From Rodentibacter sp. Ppn85 (GTDB lineage Bacteria > Pseudomonadota > Gammaproteobacteria > Enterobacterales > Pasteurellaceae), in NCBI RefSeq assembly GCF_001999335.1, contig NZ_MLHS01000005.1:1-48121 (forward strand): a stretch of 48,121 nucleotides of DNA. Direction: 5' to 3'. The notes below the pieces were generated by a model. The model was given only the letters and a program-made list of their open reading frames with translations, was not told the origin of the DNA and did not search any database. Made by a program: the position numbers and the translations under genes. Shown here piece after piece: positions 1-11,524 of this stretch (position 1 is the first letter of the stretch; each line of letters starts with the position of its first letter).

Positions 1-24
1 TGGTTTTGCTACAAAAGTTTTCAT
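1..24 (-). CDS. rplM: 50S ribosomal protein L13, first 8 codons only
   Basis: The complement of the first 24 bases starts with ATG and reads MKTFVAKP, the conserved N-terminus of bacterial ribosomal protein L13. The gene runs off the left edge of the window. As I recall, rplM-rpsI lies beside metF in H. influenzae, which fits the divergent arrangement here. Only 8 residues are visible, so the call rests on the exact N-terminal match plus the long structured leader upstream. Confidence 0.8.
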
Positions 25-155
25 TAATTAATTACCAAAAATTAAGTTTGATACCCAGTGTTTCCATGAAACACAACCATTAATCTTAATCATCACCCCT
101 TCAAGTGTGATATAGATAAAATAATGCACGGTGGGAATCCGTGCATTTACAGGGT
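25..155 (-). promoter_or_regulatory. Structured 5' leader of rplM (candidate L13 leader)
   Basis: About 130 nt of untranslated leader lie between the predicted rplM promoter and its ATG. Two hairpins are visible: an 8-bp stem with a 7-nt loop at 124-146 (ATGCACGG pairing with CCGTGCAT) and a 7-bp stem with a triloop at 58-74 (GTGTTTC pairing with GAAACAC). L13 is known to autoregulate rplM-rpsI through its mRNA leader in E. coli, so the same control is inferred here. No strong Shine-Dalgarno sequence precedes the ATG. Confidence 0.5.
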
Positions 156-161
156 CGACGT

Positions 162-190
162 ATTATACATATTTTTCCATCAAATGCTAA
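162..190 (-). promoter_or_regulatory. Predicted sigma-70 promoter of rplM
   Basis: On the minus strand, TTAGCA (185-190) and a perfect TATAAT (162-167) are separated by 17 bp. This places the transcription start near position 155, which gives the long leader. Prediction from consensus match only. Confidence 0.55.
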
Positions 191-271
191 TTTTTTGCGT
201 AAAAAATCTTCATATTTATGTTTATCTTCCGAATATTAATATAATTAATGTTTTTAATGAATTTATTAAAA

Positions 272-300
272 TTGACTCATGAATAAAGTTAATTTATTGT
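272..300 (+). promoter_or_regulatory. Predicted promoter of metF
   Basis: TTGACT (272-277) and TATTGT (295-300) are separated by 17 bp, upstream of a TAGGAAGA ribosome binding site at 321-328. I looked for tandem MetJ-type boxes (AGACGTCT-like) and saw no convincing match, so MetJ control is not supported by sequence inspection. Confidence 0.4.
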
Positions 301-316
301 CATATTACACAATTAA

Positions 317-1219
<903 letters not shown>

Positions 1220-1225
1220 AAAACA

Positions 1226-1253
1226 AAAGTGCGGTTAAAATTAACCGCACTTT
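1226..1253. terminator. Uptake-signal dyad terminator between metF and nlpC
   Basis: Two facing copies of the uptake core (AAAGTGCGGTTAA and TTAACCGCACTTT) form a 13-bp stem with a 2-nt spacer. It lies between convergent metF and nlpC and can act in both directions. Confidence 0.75.
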
Positions 1254-1257
1254 GCCT

Positions 1258-1749
1258 TTAAATTCGCCTTGCTTGCCAAAAAGTTTTTGTCCAGTAAGGT
1301 GTGTTCATTGAAGAATAAATAACACCACCTTTTGTGGAAGCATGAAGAAATTTGCCGTCTTTCACATAAATTCCGACATGATAACCGTTCGGGCCACGTC
1401 CCGTTTTAAAGAAAATCAGGTCACCGGTTTGAATGTCTTCCTTATGAATAAGTTTTCCATGTCTAGCCTGTTCTTTTGTCGTCCTAGGTAGAGTAATATT
1501 AAAACGATCAAAAAAAGTTTTCTGAACAAACCCGGAACAATCTACCCCATGTCTAGATTTTCCGCCCAATATATAAGGCGTTCCCGCCCATTCATACTGT
1601 TGTTCGCTCAATAACGTAATTGCCATAATAGGATCATCAATTTTTCCTTTGTAATTAATGGCGTAATTTTCCTTCTCGGAATTCCCTGAAGCACAAGCAA
1701 ATAACAGCATTGTAGTAAAAACAAGAAATAACCTTTCAATTGATTTCAT
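1258..1749 (-). CDS. nlpC: NlpC/P60 family murein endopeptidase lipoprotein
   Basis: This is a predicted outer-membrane-anchored cell-wall hydrolase. The signal peptide ends in a lipobox (LLFAC, Cys19). The NlpC/P60 papain-like domain follows, with the catalytic Cys in VDCSGF (Cys71), His in GYHVGIY (His124) and a third polar residue in FLHAS (His136). An in-frame TTG lies four codons upstream, but I chose the ATG at 1749 because TGAGA sits 7 nt before it. The gene lies just downstream of ihfA, as in H. influenzae, with a dyad between them. These enzymes usually cleave the gamma-D-Glu to diaminopimelate bond; the exact substrate here is inferred from the family. Confidence 0.88.
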   Translation of the reverse strand: MKSIERLFLVFTTMLLFACASGNSEKENYAINYKGKIDDPIMAITLLSEQQYEWAGTPYILGGKSRHGVDCSGFVQKTFFDRFNITLPRTTKEQARHGKLIHKEDIQTGDLIFFKTGRGPNGYHVGIYVKDGKFLHASTKGGVIYSSMNTPYWTKTFWQARRI

Positions 1750-1766
1750 TTTATATCTCAATGAAC

Positions 1767-1796
1767 AAAAGTGCGGCTAAAAATAACCGCACTTTT
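1767..1796 (-). terminator. Imperfect uptake-signal dyad between ihfA and nlpC
   Basis: A degenerate core (AAAAGTGCGGC) faces a perfect one (ACCGCACTTTT), giving a 10-bp stem with a short inner helix and a run of T on the minus strand. It could end the pheST-ihfA transcript only 17 bp before the nlpC start, so nlpC would depend on readthrough or on a promoter inside ihfA. Confidence 0.55.
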
Positions 1797-1799
1797 CAT

Positions 1800-2096
1800 T
1801 TATCGACTTATTTTCGCTTTTTCAACTCTCGTACGTAATTTTTGCCCCGGTTTAAATGCCACCACACGGCGCGCTGAAACCGGTACGCTTTCCCCTGTTT
1901 TAGGATTACGTCCCGGACGAGAAGCTTTATCACGTAATTCAAAATTACCGAATCCCGATAATTTTACATCACAGCCGGATTCAAGAGATAAGCGAATTTC
2001 TTCAAAAAAATCATCTACTAAGTTTTTAGCCTCTAATTTTTGCAACCGATATTTTTCAATTAAAAATTCGGTAATATCAATTTTTGTAAGCGTCAT
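1800..2096 (-). CDS. ihfA: Integration host factor subunit alpha
   Basis: This is a DNA-bending nucleoid protein that pairs with IHF-beta. The 98 residues match the HU/IHF fold throughout: helical dimerisation body (1-45), the [10 protein letters not shown] strand (48-57), and the DNA-intercalating beta arm with PGRNPKTGE (61-69), whose Pro65 wedges into the minor groove. It starts 4 bp after the pheT stop codon, so it is translationally linked to pheT, as in the enterobacterial pheST-ihfA operon. Confidence 0.96.
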   Translation of the reverse strand: MTLTKIDITEFLIEKYRLQKLEAKNLVDDFFEEIRLSLESGCDVKLSGFGNFELRDKASRPGRNPKTGESVPVSARRVVAFKPGQKLRTRVEKAKISR

Positions 2097-2100
2097 AGGT

Positions 2101-4488
2101 TTAGTCTCTTAATTCAGCGTTAAAACGTTGTTTAACCTCATCTAACACAGCGGAAATTACAGCATGGATTTCATCGTCTTCCAAGGTTTTTTCATTATCT
2201 TGAATCGTCAAACTGATAGCAAGGCTTTTTGTACCTGACGGTACGCCAATACCTTTATACACGTCAAATAAATTAACTTGAGTGAGTTTTTCCCCACCAG
2301 CTTGCTTACATGCCTCAATAACATCGCCAGCAGCAATTTCATCCGCAACCACAAGTGCCAAGTCTCGACGGTTAGCCGGGAATTTGGAAATTTTCCTTGC
2401 TTGTATGACATTCCGATTTGCAATTGCGTTCCATAAAATTTCAAATACAACTATTTTTTCATTTAACCCCAATTTTTGAGAAACTGATGGATGAAGCGTA
2501 CCAATAAAGCCAATTTCCTTACCGTCCAGTTCGATTGACGCAGATTGTCCCGGGTGCAATGCAGCAAAAGTTTTTGCGACAAAACATACTTTACTTCCCA
2601 CTCCGGTTAAAGACAGTAGACTTTCTAAATCGCCTTTTAAATCAAAGAAATCGACTGACTGAGCTTTATTATTCCAACTTTCATTACTTGTCGTACCACT
2701 AATTACCGCACTTAATACAAATTCTTGACGCACGCCGAATTCAGCATCGGCATCAGGAATAAATCGTAATCCCGTTTCAAACAGGCGAACACGATTTTGT
2801 TGACGATTTTGGTTATATAACACTGCTCCGAGTAAACCGCTTAACAACGAAACCCGCATTACCGACATTTCGGTGGAAATGGGGTTTGGCAGCTCAAGTA
2901 CCTCCTGATGAGGATGCAATAGACTTTGTACTTTTGGATCAACAAAACTATAAGTGATCGCTTCTTGGTAATCTGAATCTACAAGCGCGGTCTTAATCCG
3001 AGCTAAATCCAATACGGCTTCTTGATGATCACGCATACGTAAATGTGCCAGTGGTGCATTATTTGGAATACTGTTATATCCATAAATACGCGCAACTTCT
3101 TCAATTAAATCTTCTTCAATATCAATATCGAAACGCCAGCTTGCTGAGATTACCGTCCATACATTATTTTCGTATTGAACATCAAAACCAAGGCGTTCAA
3201 AAATATCGGTAACAATCTCGGTTTCAATATGATGCCCCAGTAAAGCGTCTAATTTCTCACGATGAAGTTGGATTTTTTTGACTTTCGGTAAAAATTCTTC
3301 ATTTACCGCCTCATTAATTTCTCCACTTTCACCGCCACAAATTTCAAGTAATAATGCCGTTGCACGTTCCATTGCATAATGTGCTAATTCAAAATCAACT
3401 CCACGCTCAAAACGGTGTGACGCATCCGTATGCAAACCATATTGTCTTGCCCGACCGGCAATCGCCAGAGGAGTAAAGAAAGCCGCTTCCAAAATAACAT
3501 CTTTCGTTTCAGAGGTAACACTACTTGCTTGTCCCCCAAAAATCCCTGCCATCGCAAGCGGGCCATTAGCATCCGCTATAAGTAAGGTATTTGATTGTAA
3601 TTTTGCGGTGGTACCATCCAGTAAAATAAGTTCTTCGCCATCTTTTGCTAAACGTACTTGCACCGGTTGCACAACTTTTGATGCATCAAAGGCATGCATC
3701 GGTTGGCCTAATTCAAGTAAAACATAATTCGTAATATCAACGACGGGATCAATAGAACGAATACCGCAACGACGCAATTTCTCTTTCATCCAAATTGGTG
3801 AATCTGCTTTTACATTCACATTTTTCACCAATCGAAGTAAATAATGTGGGCAAGCTTCCGGTGCGACAAGTTCAATATCAATTTTATCTGAAATTGTTGC
3901 CGGCACTACGTCAAAGTGCGGTCGATTTACCGGCTGTTTATTAACAACAGCAATTTCACGGGCAATCCCGGCTATACTTAAACAGTCCGCACGGTTCGGC
4001 GTCAAACTAATTTCAATCGCTTTATCATTTAAATTCAAATAGTGACGAAAATCTGTGCCGACCGGTGCGTCTTGCGGTAACTCTATAATTCCCTCAGCAT
4101 CAACATCAATACCAAGTTCAGAAAATGAACAGAGCATACCTTCCGACGGTTGACCGCGTAATTTGGTTTTCTTAATTTTGAAATTACCCGGTAACACCGC
4201 CCCTTCCGTCGCACAAACGACTTTTAATCCTTGACGGCAATTCGGTGCACCACACACGATATCTAATAATCTGTCACTACCGATATTCACTTTAGTTACA
4301 CGTAATTTATCCGCGTCAGGATGTTGTGCGCACTCAACCACTTCTCCGATAACAACACCTGTAAAATCACTCGCAACATTTTCTACGCCATCTACTTCCA
4401 ACCCTAACATAGTGATTTGGTCACATAATTGTTCTGTAGAAACAGCCGGATTAACCCATTCTCTTGCCCACTGCTCGCTAAATTTCAT
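2101..4488 (-). CDS. pheT: Phenylalanine-tRNA ligase beta subunit
   Basis: This is the beta chain of the (alpha-beta)2 enzyme that charges tRNA-Phe. The length of 795 residues is normal for gammaproteobacteria. The expected order of domains can be followed: an OB-fold tRNA-binding domain at about 39-148 ([22 protein letters not shown]), the B3/4 editing domain at about 210-390, the B5 domain at about 400-475, the catalytic-like core, and a C-terminal anticodon-binding ferredoxin-like domain from about residue 700 ([10 protein letters not shown]). It follows pheS by 64 bp and ends 4 bp before ihfA. An uptake core lies inside the gene at about 3912. Confidence 0.97.
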   Translation of the reverse strand: MKFSEQWAREWVNPAVSTEQLCDQITMLGLEVDGVENVASDFTGVVIGEVVECAQHPDADKLRVTKVNIGSDRLLDIVCGAPNCRQGLKVVCATEGAVLPGNFKIKKTKLRGQPSEGMLCSFSELGIDVDAEGIIELPQDAPVGTDFRHYLNLNDKAIEISLTPNRADCLSIAGIAREIAVVNKQPVNRPHFDVVPATISDKIDIELVAPEACPHYLLRLVKNVNVKADSPIWMKEKLRRCGIRSIDPVVDITNYVLLELGQPMHAFDASKVVQPVQVRLAKDGEELILLDGTTAKLQSNTLLIADANGPLAMAGIFGGQASSVTSETKDVILEAAFFTPLAIAGRARQYGLHTDASHRFERGVDFELAHYAMERATALLLEICGGESGEINEAVNEEFLPKVKKIQLHREKLDALLGHHIETEIVTDIFERLGFDVQYENNVWTVISASWRFDIDIEEDLIEEVARIYGYNSIPNNAPLAHLRMRDHQEAVLDLARIKTALVDSDYQEAITYSFVDPKVQSLLHPHQEVLELPNPISTEMSVMRVSLLSGLLGAVLYNQNRQQNRVRLFETGLRFIPDADAEFGVRQEFVLSAVISGTTSNESWNNKAQSVDFFDLKGDLESLLSLTGVGSKVCFVAKTFAALHPGQSASIELDGKEIGFIGTLHPSVSQKLGLNEKIVVFEILWNAIANRNVIQARKISKFPANRRDLALVVADEIAAGDVIEACKQAGGEKLTQVNLFDVYKGIGVPSGTKSLAISLTIQDNEKTLEDDEIHAVISAVLDEVKQRFNAELRD

Positions 4489-4552
4489 TATTCTTTACCC
4501 TTTAAAATTTATTATATATAACCTCGTTTTGAGGATACATCCGAAAAATAAT

Positions 4553-5868
<1,316 letters not shown>

Positions 5869-5871
5869 AAA

Positions 5872-5899
5872 AAATAGCATAACCAAAGTTATGCTATTT
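5872..5899 (-). terminator. Rho-independent terminator of the OmpA-family lipoprotein gene
   Basis: A perfect 12-bp stem (AAATAGCATAAC pairing with GTTATGCTATTT) with a 4-nt loop runs into four more T residues on the minus strand, 17 bp after the stop codon at 5916. Confidence 0.85.
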
Positions 5900-5915
5900 C
5901 CCTATTTAATCAAAA

Positions 5916-6776
5916 TTATTTTTGATAAAGTGGTGTAGGACCTTGTGTACCACCATTCATTTGGCTTGCTTCTTGATGTAGTTTCATTAAAGAACCAGAA
6001 GATGTGATTTCTACACGACGGTTAGGACGTAAACAATCTTTTTCTTCTTTACTTGCATGACGGAAGCCTTCACAAGCTTTAACCTGCGGGTTTTTACCGT
6101 AGCCGACAGCCGTGATCTGAGCTTTTATACCATCTTCAATTAGACGTGCTTTTACACGGTTTGCACGACGTTGAGAGAGAGAGAGGTTGTAAGCATCAGA
6201 ACCTAAACGGTCAGTATAGCCAGCCACTTTAACCTCTTTCGCATTTGCAGATTTTAATTGAGCGGCAACATTATCAACCACTTCTTTACCACGTGGAGTC
6301 AATACATCTTTATCGAAATCAAATAAGAAATCACCGCTTAGAGTATATGCAGACTGACCGTTACATCCGTTTGGATACCAGAAGAAACTTTGGGCATTAT
6401 GGTTTTTATCAAATAAGATTTTATATTGACAGATTTTGTGCACTCCGTTTTCACGATAGTTAAACGCATAATCCCATTCTTCTACACCATATAAGCCTTC
6501 AGAGAAGTGCGGACGACCAATCAAATTGTAGAGCTGATCTTTATTCATACCACGTTCAATCATACGCACATTATCCCAGTTTGGCCATGAACCAAATTGG
6601 CTACCATCATGATTAAAACCAGCACTGTCAATTTTTGGCCACACTAGTTGTGGTACTTGAACGCCATCAACATCCTTATATTCAGGCATACCTTCGGAAG
6701 TAACTTTACTTAAGTTACCGCAAGCTGCAACTGCTGTAACGGCAGCTGCAGATAATAAAATACGTGATAATTTCAT
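5916..6776 (-). CDS. Outer-membrane lipoprotein with BamE-like and OmpA C-terminal domains
   Basis: The 286-residue protein has a lipobox (VAAC, Cys19). Residues of about 68-137 resemble the SmpA/OmlA (BamE) fold: a RMIERGMNKDQLYNLIGRP helix-loop motif, then EEWDYAF. Residues of about 148-262 are an OmpA-type peptidoglycan-binding domain (FLFDFDKDVL, GYTDRLGSDAYNLSLSQRRA, RPNRRVEI). The Cys pair in ACEGF and DCLRP is typical of OmpA-C domains. The N-terminal part therefore suggests outer-membrane assembly or scaffold contacts, and the C-terminal part binds the cell wall. Its specific role is not known to me. It has its own promoter and terminator. Confidence 0.85.
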   Translation of the reverse strand: MKLSRILLSAAAVTAVAACGNLSKVTSEGMPEYKDVDGVQVPQLVWPKIDSAGFNHDGSQFGSWPNWDNVRMIERGMNKDQLYNLIGRPHFSEGLYGVEEWDYAFNYRENGVHKICQYKILFDKNHNAQSFFWYPNGCNGQSAYTLSGDFLFDFDKDVLTPRGKEVVDNVAAQLKSANAKEVKVAGYTDRLGSDAYNLSLSQRRANRVKARLIEDGIKAQITAVGYGKNPQVKACEGFRHASKEEKDCLRPNRRVEITSSGSLMKLHQEASQMNGGTQGPTPLYQK

Positions 6777-6881
6777 GTTTTTACCTTTTAATCATTAAAA
6801 AAGTGTCATCCTTGTAATCAAGAAACACACAACTAAACTTTACTAATTCCAAATGAGAAAACTACAAAAGTTTCGAGGGCT

Positions 6882-6910
6882 ATACTAATAGTAAAAGCCA
6901 ATTTTGTAAA
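6882..6910 (-). promoter_or_regulatory. Predicted promoter of the OmpA-family lipoprotein gene
   Basis: On the minus strand, TTTACA (6905-6910) and TAGTAT (6882-6887) are separated by exactly 17 bp, about 105 bp upstream of the ATG. Prediction by consensus only. Confidence 0.5.
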
Positions 6911-6968
6911 TATTAAACTATAACTGAAATATTCTATTTACCGTGATTTTTGTAAAATAATGTAAAGC

Positions 6969-8027
6969 TTAGTGAATAAAATCCTGACAAGTCCTATTCA
7001 TATAGCGCTGAATAAGTGCATTAGCACTCTCTTCTGCCTGTTGCCCTAACTTTTTCAATAATGTTTTTTTCATCTTATAGGTCACACCAATAACTAATTT
7101 ATCTTTCATCGCATCAAGTAAAAGATCATCACTGGTAGAAATCCCGTCTATTAATTGCAACTCTAACGCTTGCGTACCAAACCAATGTTCACCGGTAGAA
7201 ACCTTATTAACATCTAACTGAGATCGATTTTGACGGACAAATTGTTTAAATAGTTTATGAGTTTCTTCTAATTCTTGTTGGAATTTTTGTTTTCCCTTTT
7301 CAGTATTTTCCCCTAGCATCGTTACCGTACGCTTAAATTCTCCCGCAGTCATCACATCAACATCAACATCATGCTTTTTTAATAACCGGTGAATATTCGG
7401 TATTTGGGCAACTACGCCAATCGATCCAATAATAGCAAAAGGTGCGGCAATAATTTTATCCGCTACACAAGCCATCATATAACCGCCGCTTGCCGCAACT
7501 TTATCAATCGCAATAGTTAATTTAATTCCTTTTTGTTTTAAACGCGCTAACTGCGAGGCGGCCAAACCGTATCCATGCACAACGCCACCGGGACTTTCCA
7601 AACGTAGTAATACTTCGTCATCAGATTTGGCTACATTCAGGATTGCTGATATTTCCTCACGAAGTGCGGTTGTTTGTGAGGCAGAAATATCACCTTTAAA
7701 ATCTAAAACATAAACACACGATTTAGGTTTATCAAGCGGTTCACCTTTTTTCAATTTTGCTTTTAACTCTTTTGATTTTTGTTTTTCAACTTTCTTTTCT
7801 GCTTTTCTTTGCCGTTTTAACTCTTCATCTGATAAATGAAAATCACGTAAATATTTAACTCTATCCTCAAAATCCTCGGATAAATTGCTAATTATCAGTT
7901 CACCTTGTTCTGCATCCTTATTTCGACGGGCAGAAATAATAAATGCCGTAATTGCTGCGATAACAAGTAAAATTGTTAAGATTTCTAAAATAAAAATACC
8001 GTAGCCGGTTAAAATATCTGACCACAT
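6969..8027 (-). CDS. sohB: Inner-membrane serine protease SohB (peptidase family S49)
   Basis: This is a signal-peptide-peptidase-A-like protease, 352 residues. One N-terminal membrane segment (about 9-31) is followed by a highly charged Lys/Glu linker (about 75-97) and the S49 domain. The nucleophile region reads KVAASGGYMMAC, and the IIGSIGVVAQ and GEFKRTVTMLGENTEKGK stretches are typical of SohB. The start codon has a strong GAGGAG site. In E. coli SohB is a multicopy suppressor of an htrA (degP) defect; its natural substrates are not established. Divergent from asnS. Confidence 0.95.
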   Translation of the reverse strand: MWSDILTGYGIFILEILTILLVIAAITAFIISARRNKDAEQGELIISNLSEDFEDRVKYLRDFHLSDEELKRQRKAEKKVEKQKSKELKAKLKKGEPLDKPKSCVYVLDFKGDISASQTTALREEISAILNVAKSDDEVLLRLESPGGVVHGYGLAASQLARLKQKGIKLTIAIDKVAASGGYMMACVADKIIAAPFAIIGSIGVVAQIPNIHRLLKKHDVDVDVMTAGEFKRTVTMLGENTEKGKQKFQQELEETHKLFKQFVRQNRSQLDVNKVSTGEHWFGTQALELQLIDGISTSDDLLLDAMKDKLVIGVTYKMKKTLLKKLGQQAEESANALIQRYMNRTCQDFIH

Positions 8028-8166
8028 AAAAACTCTCCTCTAATTATTTATGGTTCGGACATTCTACTTGAGTCTAACGCTAAGCTCTAACTTTTTATGG
8101 AAAATTTCAGGATTTAAGGTAAACTAGCCGCACTTTTTATTATTCTTATTACACCTAGGGGTTCGT

Positions 8167-9570
8167 ATGTCTAAAATTGCATCTATTGCAGATGTATTAC
8201 AAGGAAAAGTCGCGATTGGTGAAACTGTTACTGTGCGTGGCTGGGTTCGTACTCGTCGCGATTCTAAAGCGGGACTCTCATTCTTAACCGTATATGACGG
8301 TTCTTGTTTTGATCCTATCCAAACGATTATTAACAATGATATTGAAAATTATGAAAACGAAGTTTTACGTCTTACAACCGGCTGTTCTGTTGTTGTGACC
8401 GGTAAAATCGTTGAGTCACCGGCAGAAGGCCAGGCTGTTGAGTTACAAGCTGACAAAGTCGAAGTAGCTGGGTTTGTAGAAGATCCTGATTCCTACCCAA
8501 TGGCAGCAAAACGCCATTCTATCGAATACTTACGCGAAGTCGCACACTTACGTCCACGTACCAATATTATCGGTGCCGTAGCTCGTGTACGCCATTGTTT
8601 AGCACAAGCCATTCATCGTTTCTTCCATGAACAAGGCTTTTATTGGGTTGCAACTCCGCTTATTACAGCTTCAGATACGGAAGGCGCAGGCGAAATGTTC
8701 CGAGTTTCTACTTTGGATCTCGAAAATCTTCCGCGTGATGAAAAAGGTGCGGTCGATTTTAGCCAAGATTTCTTCGGCAAAGAATCTTTTTTAACGGTTT
8801 CCGGCCAATTAAACGGTGAAACCTATGCTTGCGCATTAAGCAAAATTTATACTTTCGGACCAACTTTCCGTGCGGAAAACTCTAACACAACCCGCCATCT
8901 TGCAGAATTTTGGATGGTTGAACCGGAAGTCGCCTTTGCCACATTAGAGGATAATGCAAAACTGGCCGAAGATATGCTGAAATATGTTTTCCGTGCAGTA
9001 TTGGCTGAACGTAAAGATGACTTAAAATTCTTTGAAAAACATGTCGATAAAGATGTGATTGATCGTTTAGAAAACTTCGTAAAATCCGATTTCGCTCAGA
9101 TTGATTACACCGATGCCATTGATGTGTTATTAAAATCCGGTAAGAAATTTGAATTTCCGGTTTCTTGGGGAATCGATCTTTCTTCTGAACATGAACGCTA
9201 TCTAGCGGAAGAATATTTTAAATCCCCTGTTGTGGTAAAAAACTATCCAAAAGATATTAAAGCTTTCTATATGCGTTTAAATGACGATGGAAAAACTGTC
9301 GCGGCAATGGACGTATTAGCACCGGGAATTGGTGAAATTATTGGCGGCTCACAACGTGAAGAACGCTTGGAAGTGCTTGATAAACGTATGGAAGAAATGG
9401 GGTTAGATCCGAAAGATTACTATTGGTATCGTGATCTTCGTAAATACGGAACTGTGCCTCATTCCGGTTTTGGACTCGGGTTTGAACGCTTGATTGTATA
9501 CGTTACCGGAGTACAAAATATTCGTGATGTTATCCCATTCCCTCGTACACCGCGTAATGCGAATTTTTAA
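8167..9570 (+). CDS. asnS: Asparagine-tRNA ligase
   Basis: This is a class IIb aminoacyl-tRNA synthetase that charges tRNA-Asn directly. The 467 residues comprise an N-terminal OB-fold anticodon-binding domain (about 15-105; [14 protein letters not shown]) and the catalytic domain with motif 1, motif 2 ([21 protein letters not shown]) and motif 3 ([15 protein letters not shown]). An AGGGG site precedes the ATG. The final [10 protein letters not shown] is typical of the family. Monocistronic, ending in a strong dyad. Confidence 0.97.
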   Translation: MSKIASIADVLQGKVAIGETVTVRGWVRTRRDSKAGLSFLTVYDGSCFDPIQTIINNDIENYENEVLRLTTGCSVVVTGKIVESPAEGQAVELQADKVEVAGFVEDPDSYPMAAKRHSIEYLREVAHLRPRTNIIGAVARVRHCLAQAIHRFFHEQGFYWVATPLITASDTEGAGEMFRVSTLDLENLPRDEKGAVDFSQDFFGKESFLTVSGQLNGETYACALSKIYTFGPTFRAENSNTTRHLAEFWMVEPEVAFATLEDNAKLAEDMLKYVFRAVLAERKDDLKFFEKHVDKDVIDRLENFVKSDFAQIDYTDAIDVLLKSGKKFEFPVSWGIDLSSEHERYLAEEYFKSPVVVKNYPKDIKAFYMRLNDDGKTVAAMDVLAPGIGEIIGGSQREERLEVLDKRMEEMGLDPKDYYWYRDLRKYGTVPHSGFGLGFERLIVYVTGVQNIRDVIPFPRTPRNANF

Positions 9571-9587
9571 TCAAAAATAGAGATAAC

Positions 9588-9613
9588 TTGACCGCACTTT
9601 CTTGTGCGGTCAA
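9588..9613 (+). terminator. Uptake-signal dyad terminator after asnS
   Basis: A 10-bp stem (TTGACCGCAC pairing with GTGCGGTCAA) with a 6-nt loop is followed by ATTTTTATTG. The carbonic anhydrase start lies 26 bp further on. Confidence 0.8.
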
Positions 9614-9639
9614 ATTTTTATTGTTTTAAGGAAAGTAAA

Positions 9640-10323
9640 ATGAAAAAAATTGAACAGCTTTTCGCTAATAATTTAAGCTGGGCACAACGAATGAAAGAGG
9701 AAAATTCCACTTATTTTAAAGAGCTTGCTGATCATCAAACACCTCATTATCTTTGGATTGGCTGCTCCGATAGTCGTGTTCCTGCAGAAAAACTGACAAA
9801 TTTAGAGCCCGGCGAATTATTTGTTCATCGTAATGTGGCAAATCAAGTTATTCATACGGATCTTAACTGTCTTTCCGTTGTGCAATATGCGGTTGATGTG
9901 CTTAAAATTGAACATATTATTATTTGTGGACATACTAATTGTGGTGGTATTAAAGCCGCAATGGCAGATCAGGATCTAGGTTTAATTAATAACTGGCTAC
10001 TCCATATTCGTGATATTTGGTTTAAACATAGCCATTTACTCGGAAAACTTTCACCGGAAAAACGTGCCGATATGCTGACTAAAATTAATGTCAATGAACA
10101 AGTTTATAATCTCGGTCGTTCTTCCATTATAAAAAGTGCTTGGGAACGCGGGCAAAAACTTTCTTTACACGGCTGGGTATATGATGTAAATGATGGTTTT
10201 CTAATCGATCAAGGAGTGATAGCAACAAGCCGTGAAAGCCTTGAAATTTCTTATCGTAACGCCATCGCTCGTTTACTCACTTTAGGTGAGGAAGATATTC
10301 TTAAAAAGGAACATGCTGAATAG
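9640..10323 (+). CDS. can: Beta-class carbonic anhydrase (type II, allosteric)
   Basis: This enzyme interconverts CO2 and bicarbonate with zinc, supplying bicarbonate to carboxylases such as PEP carboxylase (ppc is in this window). From the ATG at 9640 (AAGGAAAG upstream) it has 227 residues. The zinc ligands fall at Cys42, Asp44, His98 and Cys101, the Asp-Arg dyad at Asp44-Arg46, and the non-catalytic bicarbonate-site trio at Trp39, Arg64 and Tyr181. Those are the numbers known for the H. influenzae and E. coli enzymes. The GTG-started extension to 9604 lies inside the terminator stem and was rejected. Confidence 0.96.
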   Translation: MKKIEQLFANNLSWAQRMKEENSTYFKELADHQTPHYLWIGCSDSRVPAEKLTNLEPGELFVHRNVANQVIHTDLNCLSVVQYAVDVLKIEHIIICGHTNCGGIKAAMADQDLGLINNWLLHIRDIWFKHSHLLGKLSPEKRADMLTKINVNEQVYNLGRSSIIKSAWERGQKLSLHGWVYDVNDGFLIDQGVIATSRESLEISYRNAIARLLTLGEEDILKKEHAE

Positions 10324-10353
10324 AAAAGTGCGGTTAAAATTGACCGCACTTTT
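10324..10353. terminator. Uptake-signal dyad between can and ycgL
   Basis: A 14-bp stem with one G-T wobble (AAAAGTGCGGTTAA facing TTGACCGCACTTTT) is followed by T-rich sequence. It sits between two convergent genes. Confidence 0.8.
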
Positions 10354-10380
10354 TGTATTTTACTTCCGGATAATCAAGGA

Positions 10381-10647
10381 TTATTTTATTTCACTCAAGC
10401 TGTTAAATAATCCATCATCCTTATTTGGTATTTGCAAATAAAAACCCTGTGATTTAATTTTTTTCTCGACTTCATTTTTATCAGCATGACGAAGCGGCTT
10501 ATTACCAGATAAATTAAACATCATTACCAGTTCAGGTTTACCAAAATGCTCCAATAAATTATTGGGAACGGCAGAGAAATCATCACGTTTTTGAATATAA
10601 AGGTAACTCCCCACTTTTTTCTTACTTTTATAAATCGCACATAACAT
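10381..10647 (-). CDS. ycgL: YcgL domain-containing protein
   Basis: This 88-residue cytoplasmic protein matches the YcgL family: an N-terminal [11 protein letters not shown] strand, [14 protein letters not shown], then a GFYLQIP motif near the C-terminus (about residues 69-75). The family has a compact alpha/beta fold; no biochemical role is established. An AGGGAAAGG site precedes the ATG. It is monocistronic and convergent with the carbonic anhydrase gene. Confidence 0.88.
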   Translation of the reverse strand: MLCAIYKSKKKVGSYLYIQKRDDFSAVPNNLLEHFGKPELVMMFNLSGNKPLRHADKNEVEKKIKSQGFYLQIPNKDDGLFNSLSEIK

Positions 10648-10668
10648 TTACCTTTCCCTCTATAAAGA

Positions 10669-10699
10669 AAATCCCCACAGGAAACTCCGGTAGGGATTT
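10669..10699 (-). terminator. Terminator of the LEA-like lipoprotein gene
   Basis: On the minus strand, AAATCCC pairs with GGGATTT around a GC-rich 17-nt loop that can fold further, and is followed by TTTCTTT. It lies 17 bp after the stop codon. Confidence 0.65.
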
Positions 10700-10715
10700 A
10701 TTCAATTTTATAAAA

Positions 10716-11282
10716 TTATTTTGCTGCGTCTTTCACTGCATCCACAGCTTCAGCCGCTTTTTCAGTTGCAGATTCTTTCATTGAAGACATTGCTTCTTTT
10801 GCCGAATCCATTTTTTCTGCCGTTGCGTCTTTCATTTCAGATGCTTTGTTGCTCACTGCATCTTTCATTTCCACCATTTTCTCCATAGCTGAATCTTTAA
10901 CTTCCGCTACTTTAGCTTTGGCTGCTTCTCCGGCTTCTTCAACTTTAGCCACCGCCGCATCTTTCATTTCAGTTGCTTTTTCCACAGCCTTATCTTTTGC
11001 ATCCGCTGCTGCAGATTTTGCTGAATCTAGGGCATTCACTGTTGCTTCTTTCGCATCAGACATTGTTTGTTTTGCTGCCTCTTTTACATCAGATGCGGCT
11101 TGTTTTGCCGAATCTTTAACATCCGACGCCACACTTACCGCTGCATCTTTTACATCAGCTGCCGTATTGGCTGTCGCCTCTTTTGCCGCTTCAACTTTTT
11201 GTGTCGTTTCTTGTTTATCAAAACAACCTGTTACGGCTAAACTTGCGCCTAATACTAATGTCGCTAATACTGTTTTTTTCAT
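10716..11282 (-). CDS. LEA-like Ala/Lys/Asp-rich repeat lipoprotein
   Basis: The 188-residue product has a clean lipobox (AVTGC, Cys20). The rest is one long low-complexity amphipathic helix built from degenerate 11-residue units of the DVKDAAVSVAS, DVKDSAKQAAS, EMKDAAVAKVE kind. Composition is Ala, Lys, Glu, Asp, Ser, Met and Val with no aromatic residue after the N-terminus. This resembles group 3 LEA proteins and phasin-like helices. It is probably an outer-membrane-tethered, periplasmic, largely disordered or coiled stalk; a stress or envelope role is inference only. An AGGAGAT site precedes the ATG. Confidence 0.8.
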   Translation of the reverse strand: MKKTVLATLVLGASLAVTGCFDKQETTQKVEAAKEATANTAADVKDAAVSVASDVKDSAKQAASDVKEAAKQTMSDAKEATVNALDSAKSAAADAKDKAVEKATEMKDAAVAKVEEAGEAAKAKVAEVKDSAMEKMVEMKDAVSNKASEMKDATAEKMDSAKEAMSSMKESATEKAAEAVDAVKDAAK

Positions 11283-11505
11283 TTCTATCTCCTAATTGAG
11301 TAACAAACTAGCAAAGCATACTTGCCTTGTGCAATGTGTAGTTTACGCAAAAATAAAACAATCGAAAACAAAATTTACATTCCATAAAAGTAAAACTGCT
11401 GTTTTCAATCTTAACTTTTCACTATAACCAATTGAAAAACAATAATTTTATGAAAAGTTCCCATTTTTAAATTTATTTTTTGTAAAGAAAATAAAACATC
11501 TAAAA

Positions 11506-11522
11506 TGTCTATCTTTTAGACA
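11506..11522 (-). terminator. Possible weak terminator of sixA
   Basis: A 6-bp stem (TGTCTA pairing with TAGACA) with a 5-nt loop is followed by TTTTAG on the minus strand, directly after the sixA stop codon. Modest stability. Confidence 0.4.
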
Positions 11523-11524
11523 AA

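Noticed and set aside
10846-11295. 149-codon plus-strand frame rich in Ala, Ser and Phe
   Set aside because: It is the exact antisense of the LEA-like lipoprotein gene, whose repetitive sequence keeps the opposite strand open. No ribosome site and no family.
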